A stretch of DNA of 33,334 nucleotides, from positions 1-33,334 of the forward strand of contig JAJYWB010000073.1 of NCBI GenBank assembly GCA_021791715.1. The letters run 5' to 3'. Of the stretch, positions 1 through 8,200 are shown in pieces. The position numbers and the translations under genes are program-made. Each line of letters begins with the position of its first letter. Position 1 is the stretch's first letter. The notes under the pieces are model-generated. The model made no database searches, had not been told where the DNA came from, and saw nothing but the letters and a program-made list of their open reading frames with translations. Source of the DNA: Planctomycetota bacterium (GTDB lineage Bacteria; Planctomycetota; Planctomycetia; Isosphaerales; Isosphaeraceae).

Positions 1-303
1 CCCTATTGAATATGAGGTTTTGATCGCATGGTGAATAAATCATATCAAGCCGGCTCACCAGGAGGTTCGCCCTCCCAAAAACGGGTTGGCCCTCCCAATA
101 ACGGATTCGCCCTCAAATCCCTCGAATTATGCTGTTTGAAAGGGCGAACCTCCCGGTGAGCCTCTTTTGGAAAATCCCTATTGAATATGAGGTTTTGATC
201 GCATGGTGAATAAATCATATCAAGCCGGCTCACCAGGAGGTTCGCCCTCCCATAAGAGATAGTCCTCCCGATTTTGGGTTCGCCCTCAAATCCCCCGAAT
301 ATG
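1..303 (-). repeat. Left-end ~175-bp tandem repeat array
   Basis: Two successive units are present: the string CCCTATTGAATATGAGG begins at 1 and again at 176. Each unit carries a core (GGCTCACCAGGAGG then TTCGCCCTCCC, at 52-76 and 227-251). An oppositely oriented partner core lies at 141-162, so partner and second core form ~22-bp arms around a ~64-bp loop. A conserved segment containing CGCCCTCAAATCCC closes each unit, ending near 303. The reverse complement of this unit makes up 32958-33334. I see no transposase or protein-coding sense in it; the short open frames inside rich in Gly-Glu-Pro are by-products of the repeat. Confidence 0.9.
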
Positions 304-514
304 CGGTGATCTTTCCGGACGGCCTCCGTCAGGTTTCGATCTAAAATAAAAAAAGAAGCGATCGATTTATAATGACATATAATGATATGAAATAATAGCG
401 AGCGATGGAGCTTTTAGAAACTAGCCGTTATCGAGGCCTGGATTGTTCCGGATCACCTCGAAGCGTTTCATACCGCCGATCGACGTCGGTTCAGAGATGA
501 CGAAGCGTAATCGA
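304..514. other. Non-coding stretch after the left repeat
   Basis: No convincing gene. It contains an A-rich run (about 341-358) and AT-rich sequence with TATAAT-like strings (about 365-395), but no gene lies suitably downstream on the plus strand. It is the 3' flank of the leftward gene ending at 515, and I could not identify a clear terminator. Confidence 0.4.
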
Positions 515-813
515 TCAGCGCTTATCCCTGGTGAAGTAGTAGGTGACCGCGGCGCTTACCAGACTTGAGATCGCGGGTAACCAGGCGTTGAAGATCGTGT
601 TCAAATTCTTGATCGACTCCTCCTTTCCGCCGAACGCGAACACCACGGTGAGAACGTATTGTGAAGCGATACTTACGCCAAGGATGATCACCAAGAGCGT
701 CGCCGGCGATTTTGCGGTTTCGGCGCGATAACGAGCCTCCTGAAATGTCAATTTGCTCAGTTCACCAACCTCGCCCGCTTCAATCGGCTGATCGTCTTAG
801 TCGACTCGATCAT
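515..813 (-). pseudogene. Small two-helix membrane protein, frameshifted near its start
   Basis: The C-terminal 78 codons (751 down to 515) encode a plausible membrane protein: a charged N-terminus (FQEARYRAETAKS), a hydrophobic helix (TLLVIILGVSIASQYVLTVV), a short loop and a second helix (ISSLVSAAVTYYFT) before a basic tail. That frame has only a TTG at 751 and is blocked by TAA at 797-799. An ATG at 811-813, nine bases after the upstream gene's stop, begins M-I-E-S-T-K. Restoring one A after ACTAA near 797 would join this to D-D-Q-P-I-E-A-G-E-V-G-E-L-S-K-L-T-F-Q and give a 99-residue protein. I infer a one-base deletion or a sequencing error; a shorter product from TTG remains possible. 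Family not recognised. Confidence 0.6.
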
Positions 814-822
814 TCATCCGAT

Positions 823-1080
823 TCATGCTCCGGTCTTATGGATAATTGGGATCGCTTGAAGCGTTGGAATAACCATAACGCGTTCTTCGCGGGTTTCCGG
901 GTTTCTGACAATCGCCTCCGTAAATCCTTGCCCGGCTTGCGATTGTAACGCTCGACTGATCTGGAGCGAATCTCGAACCGTGTCGGCCATCGACGAGAAA
1001 CGCCCCTGTTCGGTCAGTTTCTGGAGACTTTCCAAGCTCCGTTCGTCAAAGGTGAAGACGACCCTCTTGCTCTTAGATAT
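823..1080 (-). CDS. Ribbon-helix-helix-like small protein, start codon apparently ATA
   Basis: The 85-codon frame begins (reading leftward) with a basic stretch and beta strand, KRVVFTF, followed by two helices (SLESLQKLTEQG and MADTVRDSLQISRALQ), the usual shape of a ribbon-helix-helix DNA-binding domain. A C-terminal section, GFTEAIVRNPETREERVMVIP, follows. The strand begins immediately after a TAG at 1081-1083, and the first codon is ATA at 1078-1080, where ATG would be expected. The only standard in-frame start is TTG at 1033-1035, which would remove the DNA-contacting strand. It lies nine bases ahead of the original ATG of the membrane protein gene, so the two look like one operon, perhaps an antitoxin/regulator pair. 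The RHH assignment is by pattern; function is inferred. Confidence 0.6.
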   Translation of the reverse strand: MSKSKRVVFTFDERSLESLQKLTEQGRFSSMADTVRDSLQISRALQSQAGQGFTEAIVRNPETREERVMVIPTLQAIPIIHKTGA

Positions 1081-1628
1081 CTATAAACTTCGTGCCGTCT
1101 GGATCTGGATGGACACGATTAAGTGTATCGGTCGATATCGATGAGGGCGACAGAGTGAGGTACGGAATGATATCGGATTGTGCATTTTGCGGCGCCGTTT
1201 CGCAATCCGATGTCGATGGTAACGGGCCGGCAAGATTCGAATCGTGATTATGATTGCAAAATGTATCGCCTCGACTGAATCGATGGCACGCTTCTTACGA
1301 TTGGAATGAGATCCTCCCCGCCGCGATTCGATCGGCGCCGTTACGGACCTCGGGCATGAAGTTAAAACGATAGGCCCGGTCGTCGATTCCATTTCTCACG
1401 AAAACGACGGTTTGACAATTGACCGTAACCGAGGGTCGAATCCGCCGGATTGATATCATCGAACAATCGACGCCAACATCGCGCTCAGCCGCTCATCCTT
1501 GGCGCCTTCCGGCTTTTCACTCGCTCGAACGAACCGCATCGCGCCGAAGGGTTGAGTTGAGGTTGACGAAACCCGGCTTTTCAACGATATCAACGGCCGA
1601 TAATTTCCCGCGTAGGGGGTCGACCGTC
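1081..1628. other. Intergenic region upstream of the DUF1570 gene
   Basis: Divergent gap between the leftward RHH-like gene and the rightward metalloprotease gene. A perfect TTGACA lies at 1412-1417, but no AT-rich -10 hexamer sits 16-18 bases downstream, so I do not call a promoter. Reading frames here lack coding character on either strand, including the frame that extends the downstream gene to 1419. Confidence 0.4.
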
Positions 1629-2684
1629 ATGCGCGTGCGGATCGTTCGCCTTGGTTTCGTTTGTTCGGTGATCGTCGCGGCGATCGTCGCGTCCGAGGGT
1701 TGCGCGACCACCAATTCGGCGTCGTCGAGCCTTTTACCCACCGCGTATCAAACCCGCGTCGGCCCCTATCTCGTCCACACGACGAAGCCGCTCGAAGCCG
1801 ATTCACCAGAAATCGTCGCGCTCACGGGAGTCGAGAACGATCTGGGAGCGATCCTCGCCGAAAAGTTCCCCGGCGACGCCCAACCGATCGAAGTTTATGT
1901 GCTCAAAGATAGAGAAAGCTATGAGCACTATCTCCGCTATCATCATCCCGATTTGCCGTATCGCCGCGCGTTTTTCGTCGGCGAGGGGGAACGAAGCGTG
2001 ATTTACACGTTCTCGGGCGAGAATCTGGGAGTCGACCTGCGCCACGAGGCGACACACGCGCTTTTGCACGCGCGAACCCCCGCCGTTCCCGCCTGGCTCG
2101 ACGAGGGGCTCGCCGAGTATCTAGAATCCCCCGACACGCCTCGAAGCGAAACCCCTGAACATCTCGCTCCGATGCCCGCCGAGTCGATGCAGGGGAATCC
2201 TCCCGATCTCGCCAGACTCGAACGGATGGCGGATTCGCGCGAGATGACGAAAAACGATTACCAAGAGGCGTGGCTCTGGGTCCATTATTTCCTGGGATCT
2301 TCCGAGGCGACACGAACCGCGATTCTCGGTTATCTCAAAGATCTGGAATCGAAGCGATCGGTCGGCGAGATTCCGCCGATCTCGGCGCGAGTTCCCAAAG
2401 ACATACTCACGATCGAGAAAGTGATGCTTTATATGGGGAACGTACGTGAGCGTGCCTCGCGGCCGAGCGATCCCGCGGCGGCGAAAGCCGCTCCGATTAC
2501 CTCTTCTCTCAGCGTGAAATCGGAGAAAACCGACGCGACGTTGTGGGATCGAATTCAGACGATCTTCGCGATCAATCACCGTCGCGGCGGGGAAGTTCGT
2601 CCCAAATCGAATCAGAATCTCAACACCAATCCGAATCCGAATCCGAACTCGAAGGCGCCGGCCGTCGACCCCTCGGGGGGATGA
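1629..2684 (+). CDS. DUF1570-type putative zinc metalloprotease, lipoprotein-like
   Basis: Predicted 351-residue exported protein. The ATG at 1629 is preferred over upstream in-frame codons because it starts a signal sequence (MRVRIVRLGFVCSVIVAAIV) with a Cys at residue 25; the residue before the Gly-Cys is Glu, so the lipobox is imperfect. The gluzincin signature is clear: H139-E-A-T-H143, and W-L-D-E-G-L-A-E-Y with Glu159 as the likely third zinc ligand, matching the planctomycete DUF1570 family. A helical domain follows, then a tail of Asn-Pro repeats (NPNPNPN) made by a hexanucleotide repeat. It probably acts at the cell envelope; the substrate is unknown. It stands alone, 119 bases ahead of the glycosyltransferase gene. 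Confident in fold, not in activity. Confidence 0.85.
   Translation: MRVRIVRLGFVCSVIVAAIVASEGCATTNSASSSLLPTAYQTRVGPYLVHTTKPLEADSPEIVALTGVENDLGAILAEKFPGDAQPIEVYVLKDRESYEHYLRYHHPDLPYRRAFFVGEGERSVIYTFSGENLGVDLRHEATHALLHARTPAVPAWLDEGLAEYLESPDTPRSETPEHLAPMPAESMQGNPPDLARLERMADSREMTKNDYQEAWLWVHYFLGSSEATRTAILGYLKDLESKRSVGEIPPISARVPKDILTIEKVMLYMGNVRERASRPSDPAAAKAAPITSSLSVKSEKTDATLWDRIQTIFAINHRRGGEVRPKSNQNLNTNPNPNPNSKAPAVDPSGG
2610..2651 (+). repeat. Hexanucleotide microsatellite in DUF1570 3' end
   Basis: Seven consecutive hexamers of the form AA(T/C)xxx: AATCAG, AATCTC, AACACC, AATCCG three times, AACTCG. They encode an Asn-rich Asn-Pro tail in the metalloprotease frame. As the unit is a multiple of three, copy-number changes would lengthen or shorten the tail without a frameshift. 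Confidence 0.7.
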
Positions 2685-2803
2685 CGGGGTTGACGAACGG
2701 TCGCCGATCGACCTCGATCGAATTTGTTCGACGACCGAGGCGACGCCGAGAAAAATCGAGCCGAATTCCTTCATTCCGTGGAAATCGACGCGAGGAGAAA
2801 CGC

Positions 2804-4042
2804 ATGGAAGCTATAAAAGGATACGAAATCGAAACGCCCGGCGAGCACGAGATCGTGTTCGAACGTCGATCCGACGACGATCGAGCCGCGGCGGCCTCGG
2901 TGATCGTCACTTTGTATAACTATGAAAAGTATATAATAGATTGTTTAGATTCGGTTTATCGTCAGACCGCGACGGATCTGGATTTGATCGTGGTGGACGA
3001 CCGATCGCGAGACGGTTCGGTTGCGACGACCGCGGAATGGATGAGGTCGAGAGGCGATCGGTTTCGCCGCGTGATGTTGTTGCGGAATTCGGAGAATCGG
3101 GGATTGGCGCGAACGCGCAATCTCGCGTTTTGGTCGGCGACGACCGATTACGTTTTCGTGCTCGACGCCGACAATATGATTTACCCCAGATGTGTGGAAA
3201 GGTTGACGGGGGCTCTCGATCGTTGCGACGCGAGCTTCGCGTACTGTTATCTTGAAAAGTTCGGGGTGGAATCGGGGCTTTTGAGCGATCGGCCCTGGGA
3301 CGTCGAAACGTTGAGGCGCGGCAATTACATCGACGCGATGTCGCTCGTTCGTCGATCGGCGTGGCTCGAGGTCGGCGGTTATTCGACCGACATGAAAGTG
3401 AACGGATGGGAGGATTTCGAATTCTGGCTCAAGATCGCCGACGCGGGCGGTCGAGGCGTGCTCGTTCCCGAAATCCTGGCGCGTTATCGCGTTCATATGG
3501 GATCGATGCTCAATTCCGAAACGAGACGGAAAGAGTCGATGTTGTGGGAGTATATTGAAAACAAACATCCGTTGGTTCGTAGGCCGATCGAGGAACCCGA
3601 GCGTTGGAAATACGACGCCGATTACGTTCGGGTCGCTTGCGATCGGGCGCGGCTCGATCGGCGCCGCGACGGTTCTTTCGCGATCGATCTGAAGGGGTGG
3701 GCGATTTCACGGTTCGGGATTTGTCGAATTGAGATTGAAGCCGACGGCGAGGTTCGTGGGAGAGCGCGTTACGGCGATCGCCGAGCCGATCCGCGCGTCC
3801 GCGGCGAATCAAACCCCAACGGTTTGTGGTGCGGTTTTTCGCATCGACTCGAAATCGAGAGCGTTTCGGCGATTCCCGGCGAGATTGTGATTCGAGCGTT
3901 CGGGGTTTCGGGTCGAGCGTGCGAACTCCGCGGGCGGACGACTTCGATCGATTCGGTCGATGCGATCGATCAACCCGGGGAAATTCGAATCGAGTTCGCC
4001 GCCGATTTCGCCGAAAGCCGAGGGTCGAAAGAAGTCGCTTGA
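2804..4042 (+). CDS. Family 2 glycosyltransferase with C-terminal beta-sandwich-like module
   Basis: A 412-residue cytosolic GT-A enzyme. ATG 2804 is set by the GAGGAG ribosome site at 2792-2797. Residues ~32-75 hold the nucleotide-sugar fold (ASVIVTLYNYEKYIIDCLDS and LIVVDDRSRDGS), the metal-binding D121-A-D123 follows, and W202-E-D-F-E-F-W carries the expected ED acceptor-side/base motif. It should transfer a sugar from an NDP-sugar to a growing glycan; donor and acceptor cannot be read. Residues ~275-400 form a separate module (DLKGWAISRFGICRIEIEADG, with GLWCGFSH later) like the accessory domains seen at the end of other polysaccharide-cluster transferases. It is the first gene of a rightward run with the next two genes, consistent with surface polysaccharide synthesis. 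Confidence 0.9.
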   Translation: MEAIKGYEIETPGEHEIVFERRSDDDRAAAASVIVTLYNYEKYIIDCLDSVYRQTATDLDLIVVDDRSRDGSVATTAEWMRSRGDRFRRVMLLRNSENRGLARTRNLAFWSATTDYVFVLDADNMIYPRCVERLTGALDRCDASFAYCYLEKFGVESGLLSDRPWDVETLRRGNYIDAMSLVRRSAWLEVGGYSTDMKVNGWEDFEFWLKIADAGGRGVLVPEILARYRVHMGSMLNSETRRKESMLWEYIENKHPLVRRPIEEPERWKYDADYVRVACDRARLDRRRDGSFAIDLKGWAISRFGICRIEIEADGEVRGRARYGDRRADPRVRGESNPNGLWCGFSHRLEIESVSAIPGEIVIRAFGVSGRACELRGRTTSIDSVDAIDQPGEIRIEFAADFAESRGSKEVA

Positions 4043-4074
4043 TCTAAAGCGGTTGATATCCCGTACACTTTTAA

Positions 4075-4097
4075 TCTTGATTGCAATGAAATCAAGA
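4075..4097 (+). other. Small hairpin between the two glycosyltransferase genes
   Basis: TCTTGATT (4075-4082), a 7-base loop, then AATCAAGA (4090-4097): an 8-bp perfect stem 32 bases after the GT2 stop codon and 25 bases before the next ATG. No T-run follows, so it is more likely an attenuating or processing structure than a strong terminator, or chance. It sits in an 80-base gap that is AT-rich compared with the flanking genes. Confidence 0.3.
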
Positions 4098-4122
4098 CAA
4101 TTGAATCCGAGAGATCAAAGTG

Positions 4123-5805
4123 ATGAATCAGAATTCCCCCTTGCGTTTTGAAGCCGGAGTCGAGAATTCCGGGCGAGCTCGCGACGAACGATCGAATCCC
4201 GAAATCGCCGCCGATTCGTCGGCTTCGCTCCGATCCTCCCGGTCGCCTCGCGATCGAAAGGTCCGTCGTCTCGAGGCCGAAACGGCTCTGCGAGATTGGA
4301 CGATCCGGCTTGAACGCGAACGAATGCATCAGATGATGGACATGATACGAAATATCGATCCTTCACCCTCGCCGACCGTTTCGTCGGCGAACGAGATTCC
4401 CGACGAACTTTCGCTCCATTTAAGACACGCGATTCGTCTCGTGAGGGTCATGAATCGGTTGTTCCCGGCGGCGACGCGACGTCGTCGAATCGCCAAGAAG
4501 ACGTTCGCCGCGGCGCGAACGATTCGATCGTCGATCGCGTCGATCCGAGGTCGAATCCGCTCAAAAGCGCTCCAACCGATCGAGCGATCGGACGAAGTCG
4601 CCCGGACGGGCGCTGTTCTTAACGAAACCCTCGGTACGATTCACGAACACGCTCGCATCGACGTCGGCGTGATCGGCGTACCCCGGCCCGGATTCCACGT
4701 CGAAGACCGCCGTGAACGAATCGGTTTATCTTCACATTCCAAGATTTGTGTTTTGTCTTCGTCAAAAGGCAATTATTTTTTTAATGAAATTCGAGATTTG
4801 ATCGTATCGGGGTTTCGCGATCTTGGAATCGCGGCCTGGAGCGGGGACGAGAGCGACTGGCGCGACGATTCGATCGATCTTCGGGTCGTCGTCGCTCCGC
4901 ACGAGTTTTTTTATCTTGGAGCGGGCGAGGCGACGCGCGAATCGGTTTGGCCGAGGGGGACGATCCTCGTCGGCACCGAACAGCCTTCCACTCAATGGTT
5001 CGAGAAGGCTCTTCCGTGCCTCCGTCGCGCGACCGCGGTGTGGGATATCGACGCCGAGACGACGGCTCGATTGCGTTCTCTCGGGATCGCGAGCGAACAT
5101 CTCCCGCTCGGATTCGCCGCGAGTTACGCGCCGTTCGAACGCGTCGGCGAGCTTCCGTTAAACGAGGTCACGTGTCATCTCGATCCCGCGATCCGTCACG
5201 CCGAGGCTGCGCGGCGAAATCATCGCGATCGACCGATCGACGTTCTGTTCATCGGCGGCAAAACGCCGCGCCGCGAGGCTTTCTTCGCCGCGGCCGCGCC
5301 GTTTCTCGCAGATTATCATTGTTATCTTTATATATCTTCTTTAAATCAACCGCATATCCCCGGGACGACGACGACGATGAACACCGAGACCGCGATCGGC
5401 CTTGCGCGCCGGTCGAGGGTGATGCTCAACGTTCATCGCGGCGACGATCGCTATTTTGAATGGCATCGAATTGTGCTCCATGGTTTATGGCAGGGGACGC
5501 TTGTCGTGACCGAGCCGAGCGGGATCGCTCCGCCGTTCCGTTCGGGGCTCGATTACGTCGAGGCCGAGGCCGATGAATTCCCAGCCGTCTTGAATTATTA
5601 CCTGGACGATCCGATCGGCCGCGAGCACGCCGAGGAGATCGCTCGATCGGGACGAGAGACGTTGATGCGCGAATGTCGCTTGTCGACCGTGCTCGCCGAA
5701 TTGTCGGCGAAACTTCCGGGTTTCGTTTTTCCCCGCGACGGATCGACGTCGATCGGCGCGGATATTAATCTATCTTATCTTGATTCGACCCACGCGAATC
5801 GATGA
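4123..5805 (+). CDS. Glycosyltransferase, CgeB-like/family-1 GT-B type
   Basis: A 560-residue protein. ATG 4123 directly follows an in-frame GTG at 4120; a purine-rich GAGAGATC at ~4110 is the likely ribosome site. Residues 1-~200 are poorly conserved, charged and helical with an Arg-rich segment (RRRRIAKKTFAAAR). From ~208 the GT-B part begins with ICVLSSSKGNYFFNEIRDL, runs through LVGTEQPSTQWFEKAL and a second Rossmann half starting near residue 371 (RPIDVLFIGGKTPRREAFF), then ARRSRVMLNVHRGD, YFEWHRIVLHGLWQGTLVVTE and FRSGLDYVEAEADE. That end matches the Glyco_trans_1_2/CgeB-like module, where the Glu-containing loop contacts the nucleotide sugar. Likely a second sugar transfer in the same glycan pathway. 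Specificity unknown. Confidence 0.85.
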   Translation: MNQNSPLRFEAGVENSGRARDERSNPEIAADSSASLRSSRSPRDRKVRRLEAETALRDWTIRLERERMHQMMDMIRNIDPSPSPTVSSANEIPDELSLHLRHAIRLVRVMNRLFPAATRRRRIAKKTFAAARTIRSSIASIRGRIRSKALQPIERSDEVARTGAVLNETLGTIHEHARIDVGVIGVPRPGFHVEDRRERIGLSSHSKICVLSSSKGNYFFNEIRDLIVSGFRDLGIAAWSGDESDWRDDSIDLRVVVAPHEFFYLGAGEATRESVWPRGTILVGTEQPSTQWFEKALPCLRRATAVWDIDAETTARLRSLGIASEHLPLGFAASYAPFERVGELPLNEVTCHLDPAIRHAEAARRNHRDRPIDVLFIGGKTPRREAFFAAAAPFLADYHCYLYISSLNQPHIPGTTTTMNTETAIGLARRSRVMLNVHRGDDRYFEWHRIVLHGLWQGTLVVTEPSGIAPPFRSGLDYVEAEADEFPAVLNYYLDDPIGREHAEEIARSGRETLMRECRLSTVLAELSAKLPGFVFPRDGSTSIGADINLSYLDSTHANR

Positions 5806-5849
5806 GGATCGCGGCGGATCGGTGAAAGCCGTTTATTGAAGAGGTTTCA

Positions 5850-6995
5850 ATGGAATTTACCGGCGAACGCTATCTTCCCGAGCTCGATTGGCCCGAGATC
5901 TCTTACGAGCACTGGCACCGCTACCTGCTCGCCGAGGCGCTCGCCGAAGGGAGGGTCGTGCTCGACGTCGCTTGCGGCGAAGGATACGGCGCAAGCCGGC
6001 TGGCGCGAAAAGCGAGCCGAGTCGTGGGGGTCGACATCAGCCCCGAGGCCGTCGCGCACGCGCGTTCAACCTACGCCGCGGATTCCGCGAATCTCGAATT
6101 CCTCGAAGGTTCGGCCGATCGACTCCCGTTCCAGGGAGAAGCGATCTTCGACCTCGTCACTTCGTTCGAGACGATTGAACATATACCTGAAGACGCGCAG
6201 GTCCGCTTTCTCGACGAGATCAAACGCGTGATTAAACCCTCGGGCGTTTGCGTGATCTCGAGCCCGAACAAAAGCGAATATTCCGACAAGCCCGGTTACA
6301 AAAACGAATTTCATTCTAAAGAATTCTACATTGATGAATTCGTTGATTTTCTCGGCGCTCGGTTTCGTCACGTCGCGACCTTCGGGCAGCGGGTTTATCC
6401 CGTCTCGTACCTTTGGCCGCTCGATCCGGCCGGCTCCGCGGCGACGCTCGAACGACAAATCGCCTTCAAGAACGGCTCGTTCGACCCGTGCGACGACGAC
6501 TGCAAATCGGCGCTCTACGTGATCGCGGTCGCGTCCGACGAACCGATCGATCCCGCGCTCGGCGGGTCGATTTTGATCGACGTCTCATCACGCGCCGTCG
6601 CGGCTCGACTCGAAGAATTGATGACGATTCGCGATCTTCTTTCCAAGGCGAATCGACTCGTCGGCGAAACCCACGACGAGATCGCTCGCTTGAATCGAGA
6701 GTGGGAAGCGTGCCGGCGCGAACGCGACGAACTCAAAAACGAACTCGAAACGACGATCAAATCGTTCGAACGCCGAATCGTCGGAGCGCGATTCGATGCG
6801 GTCAGTATGCGGCATGAATCGACCGAGATGATGCGACATAACCTCGATCTCCTGGCCACCAAAGAGTCGCTGCAAAACTCGAACGAATCGCTCCGACACT
6901 CGAACGCCGCGCTCCAACACGAACTCGACCAAATCCGCGCCAGTCGATCCTGGAAACTTGTGCATCAAATGAAATCATTGATGCGCAAAGCTTGA
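5850..6995 (+). CDS. SAM-dependent class I methyltransferase with C-terminal coiled coil
   Basis: A 381-residue protein with a good ribosome site (GAAGAGG, 5838-5844) five bases ahead of the ATG. The N-terminal ~220 residues are a Rossmann methyltransferase: motif I V-L-D-V-A-C-G-E-G-Y-G-A at 37-48, the ribose-binding acid in VVGVDIS, FDLVTSFETIEHI as motif IV, and VISSPNKSEYSD. The second half (about 260-365) is a long Arg/Glu/Asn-rich coiled coil ending RASRSWKLVHQMKSL, a tail common on glycan-cluster proteins. It probably O-methylates a sugar, perhaps capping a chain, with the coiled coil acting as spacer or docking element. It lies 44 bases after the previous gene and is likely cotranscribed. 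The substrate is inferred from context only. Confidence 0.85.
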   Translation: MEFTGERYLPELDWPEISYEHWHRYLLAEALAEGRVVLDVACGEGYGASRLARKASRVVGVDISPEAVAHARSTYAADSANLEFLEGSADRLPFQGEAIFDLVTSFETIEHIPEDAQVRFLDEIKRVIKPSGVCVISSPNKSEYSDKPGYKNEFHSKEFYIDEFVDFLGARFRHVATFGQRVYPVSYLWPLDPAGSAATLERQIAFKNGSFDPCDDDCKSALYVIAVASDEPIDPALGGSILIDVSSRAVAARLEELMTIRDLLSKANRLVGETHDEIARLNREWEACRRERDELKNELETTIKSFERRIVGARFDAVSMRHESTEMMRHNLDLLATKESLQNSNESLRHSNAALQHELDQIRASRSWKLVHQMKSLMRKA

Positions 6996-7235
6996 TCGAT
7001 CAATATTCGCGAGCGGCGAAAGATCCGGGAGGCGCCGGTGAAATTCGCGAGCGGCGACGGCGGCCCCGACTCGACAAACGTCGGTCGATCGAAATGAAGG
7101 TCGCGGAGGGCCCGCGATTTCGGCACGGGACACTCGATTGATCGACGAAGTTAGGTCGACATCGCCCGCGATCGACGCGCGATTCGAGCGATCGAATCGA
7201 TTAAATCGACGAGTTCCTAACGCGGCTGAGCCGCA

Positions 7236-7339
7236 ATCATACCAACCCGACGCGCGAGCGAGGGGCTTCTGGTAATATCATGGAAACTTTCGATTGATCA
7301 TTTGATCGGACCCTCGCTTGCGCGTCGGGCTGGTATGAT
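7236..7339. repeat. 29-bp long inverted repeat between convergent genes
   Basis: Left arm 7236-7264 (ATCATACCAACCCGACG then CGCGAGCGAGGG) and right arm 7311-7339 are reverse complements over 29 bases with two mismatches, around a 46-base loop. The element occupies the 425-base gap between converging genes (6995 rightward, 7421 leftward), so it could fold in either transcript and act as a bidirectional terminator or be a REP-type palindrome. I saw no second copy in the window. The rest of 6996-7420 holds no recognisable gene. Confidence 0.85.
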
Positions 7340-7420
7340 CTCCACTTCCGTTCGCTCTTAAAGATGCGCGAACGGCGTATACATGATACAGACGAAGACT
7401 CTAATCGTATCGCGAAATCA

Positions 7421-8200
7421 TTATTTCCGGCAGATATAGATCACGCGATTCGTCGGATCGACTCGCCAATGCCCGCTAAACTCGGCGGGGTTGATTTTTT
7501 TGACGGTCTGAAAACCGACGTCGTGGAACATGCGAACCAGATCGTCTTCGAGCGGCCAGAATGCGAAGGAATCGCTGTACGCCGCCCAGAGCATTTTTTC
7601 ATGCATCGAGGGATCGACGTCGGAGGGGTATTCGACGAACAATCGTCCCTTGTAATGATCGCCCGCCCACGTCCGTTCAACGATCTCGCCGCATTGATGT
7701 GTCGGGAAGTCTTCATGTGCGATATGGGTATCGATCAAAGCCATTCCCCGGCAAGCGCGATAAACCAAACGGAGCGCGGCGTAGGGATCGGAAACATGGT
7801 AAAGCAAGCCCGCCATGAAAACGACGTCGAATTGTCCCTCCCATTTGGGCAATTCGTCTTTGAGATCGGCCTGGATGAAACGAAGGTTGGATAAACCCGT
7901 CAATTTTCTAACGATCTCGCACCGATCGAAGCTTTCTTTGCGCGGTTCGATGCCGACGCTGAGCGCCGCGCCGAGGCGAGCGAATTCGGCGGTGAACGCG
8001 CCTTCGAGGCAGCCGAGATCGACGACGGTTTTACCCGCCAAGCTACCGCCGCACTCTTGTAACAGCACGTCCGTCCGCAAATCCTCGGCGGCGACGACCC
8101 CCATGATATCGTTCGACGTCCAAAGGTCCGTGCCGACAGATATTCGGTGGGTTGTAAATGGAATTAGTGTCCACCAGTCCGATATTGATAGATCTTCCAT
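7421..8200 (-). CDS. SAM-dependent methyltransferase in glycan cluster
   Basis: A 259-residue class I methyltransferase. The start is placed at ATG 8200 because CGGGAG lies seven bases upstream; in-frame codons further up (8221, 8371) have no ribosome site. Motif I is V-V-D-L-G-C-L-E-G-A-F-T (59-70), VGIEPRKESFDRCE supplies the acidic ribose contact, and FDVVFMAGLLYHVSDPY is the motif IV region. The N-terminal sequence WWTLIPFTTHRISVGTDLW resembles methyltransferases found next to sugar genes and some tRNA-wobble modifiers. Given a sulfotransferase and glycosyltransferases nearby, sugar methylation is the likelier role, but this is inference. It is the downstream leftward gene, separated from the sulfotransferase by a ~600-base gap with a terminator, so it has its own transcription. 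Confidence 0.8.
   Translation of the reverse strand: MEDLSISDWWTLIPFTTHRISVGTDLWTSNDIMGVVAAEDLRTDVLLQECGGSLAGKTVVDLGCLEGAFTAEFARLGAALSVGIEPRKESFDRCEIVRKLTGLSNLRFIQADLKDELPKWEGQFDVVFMAGLLYHVSDPYAALRLVYRACRGMALIDTHIAHEDFPTHQCGEIVERTWAGDHYKGRLFVEYPSDVDPSMHEKMLWAAYSDSFAFWPLEDDLVRMFHDVGFQTVKKINPAEFSGHWRVDPTNRVIYICRK

Noticed and set aside
45..233. Small open frame inside the left repeat with a Gly-Glu-Pro rich end
   Set aside because: It is translated repeat sequence; similar frames occur wherever the core lies, without ribosome site or conserved start.
1412..1440. Promoter with perfect TTGACA before the DUF1570 gene
   Set aside because: No acceptable -10 hexamer at 16-18 bases; the region is GC-rich there.
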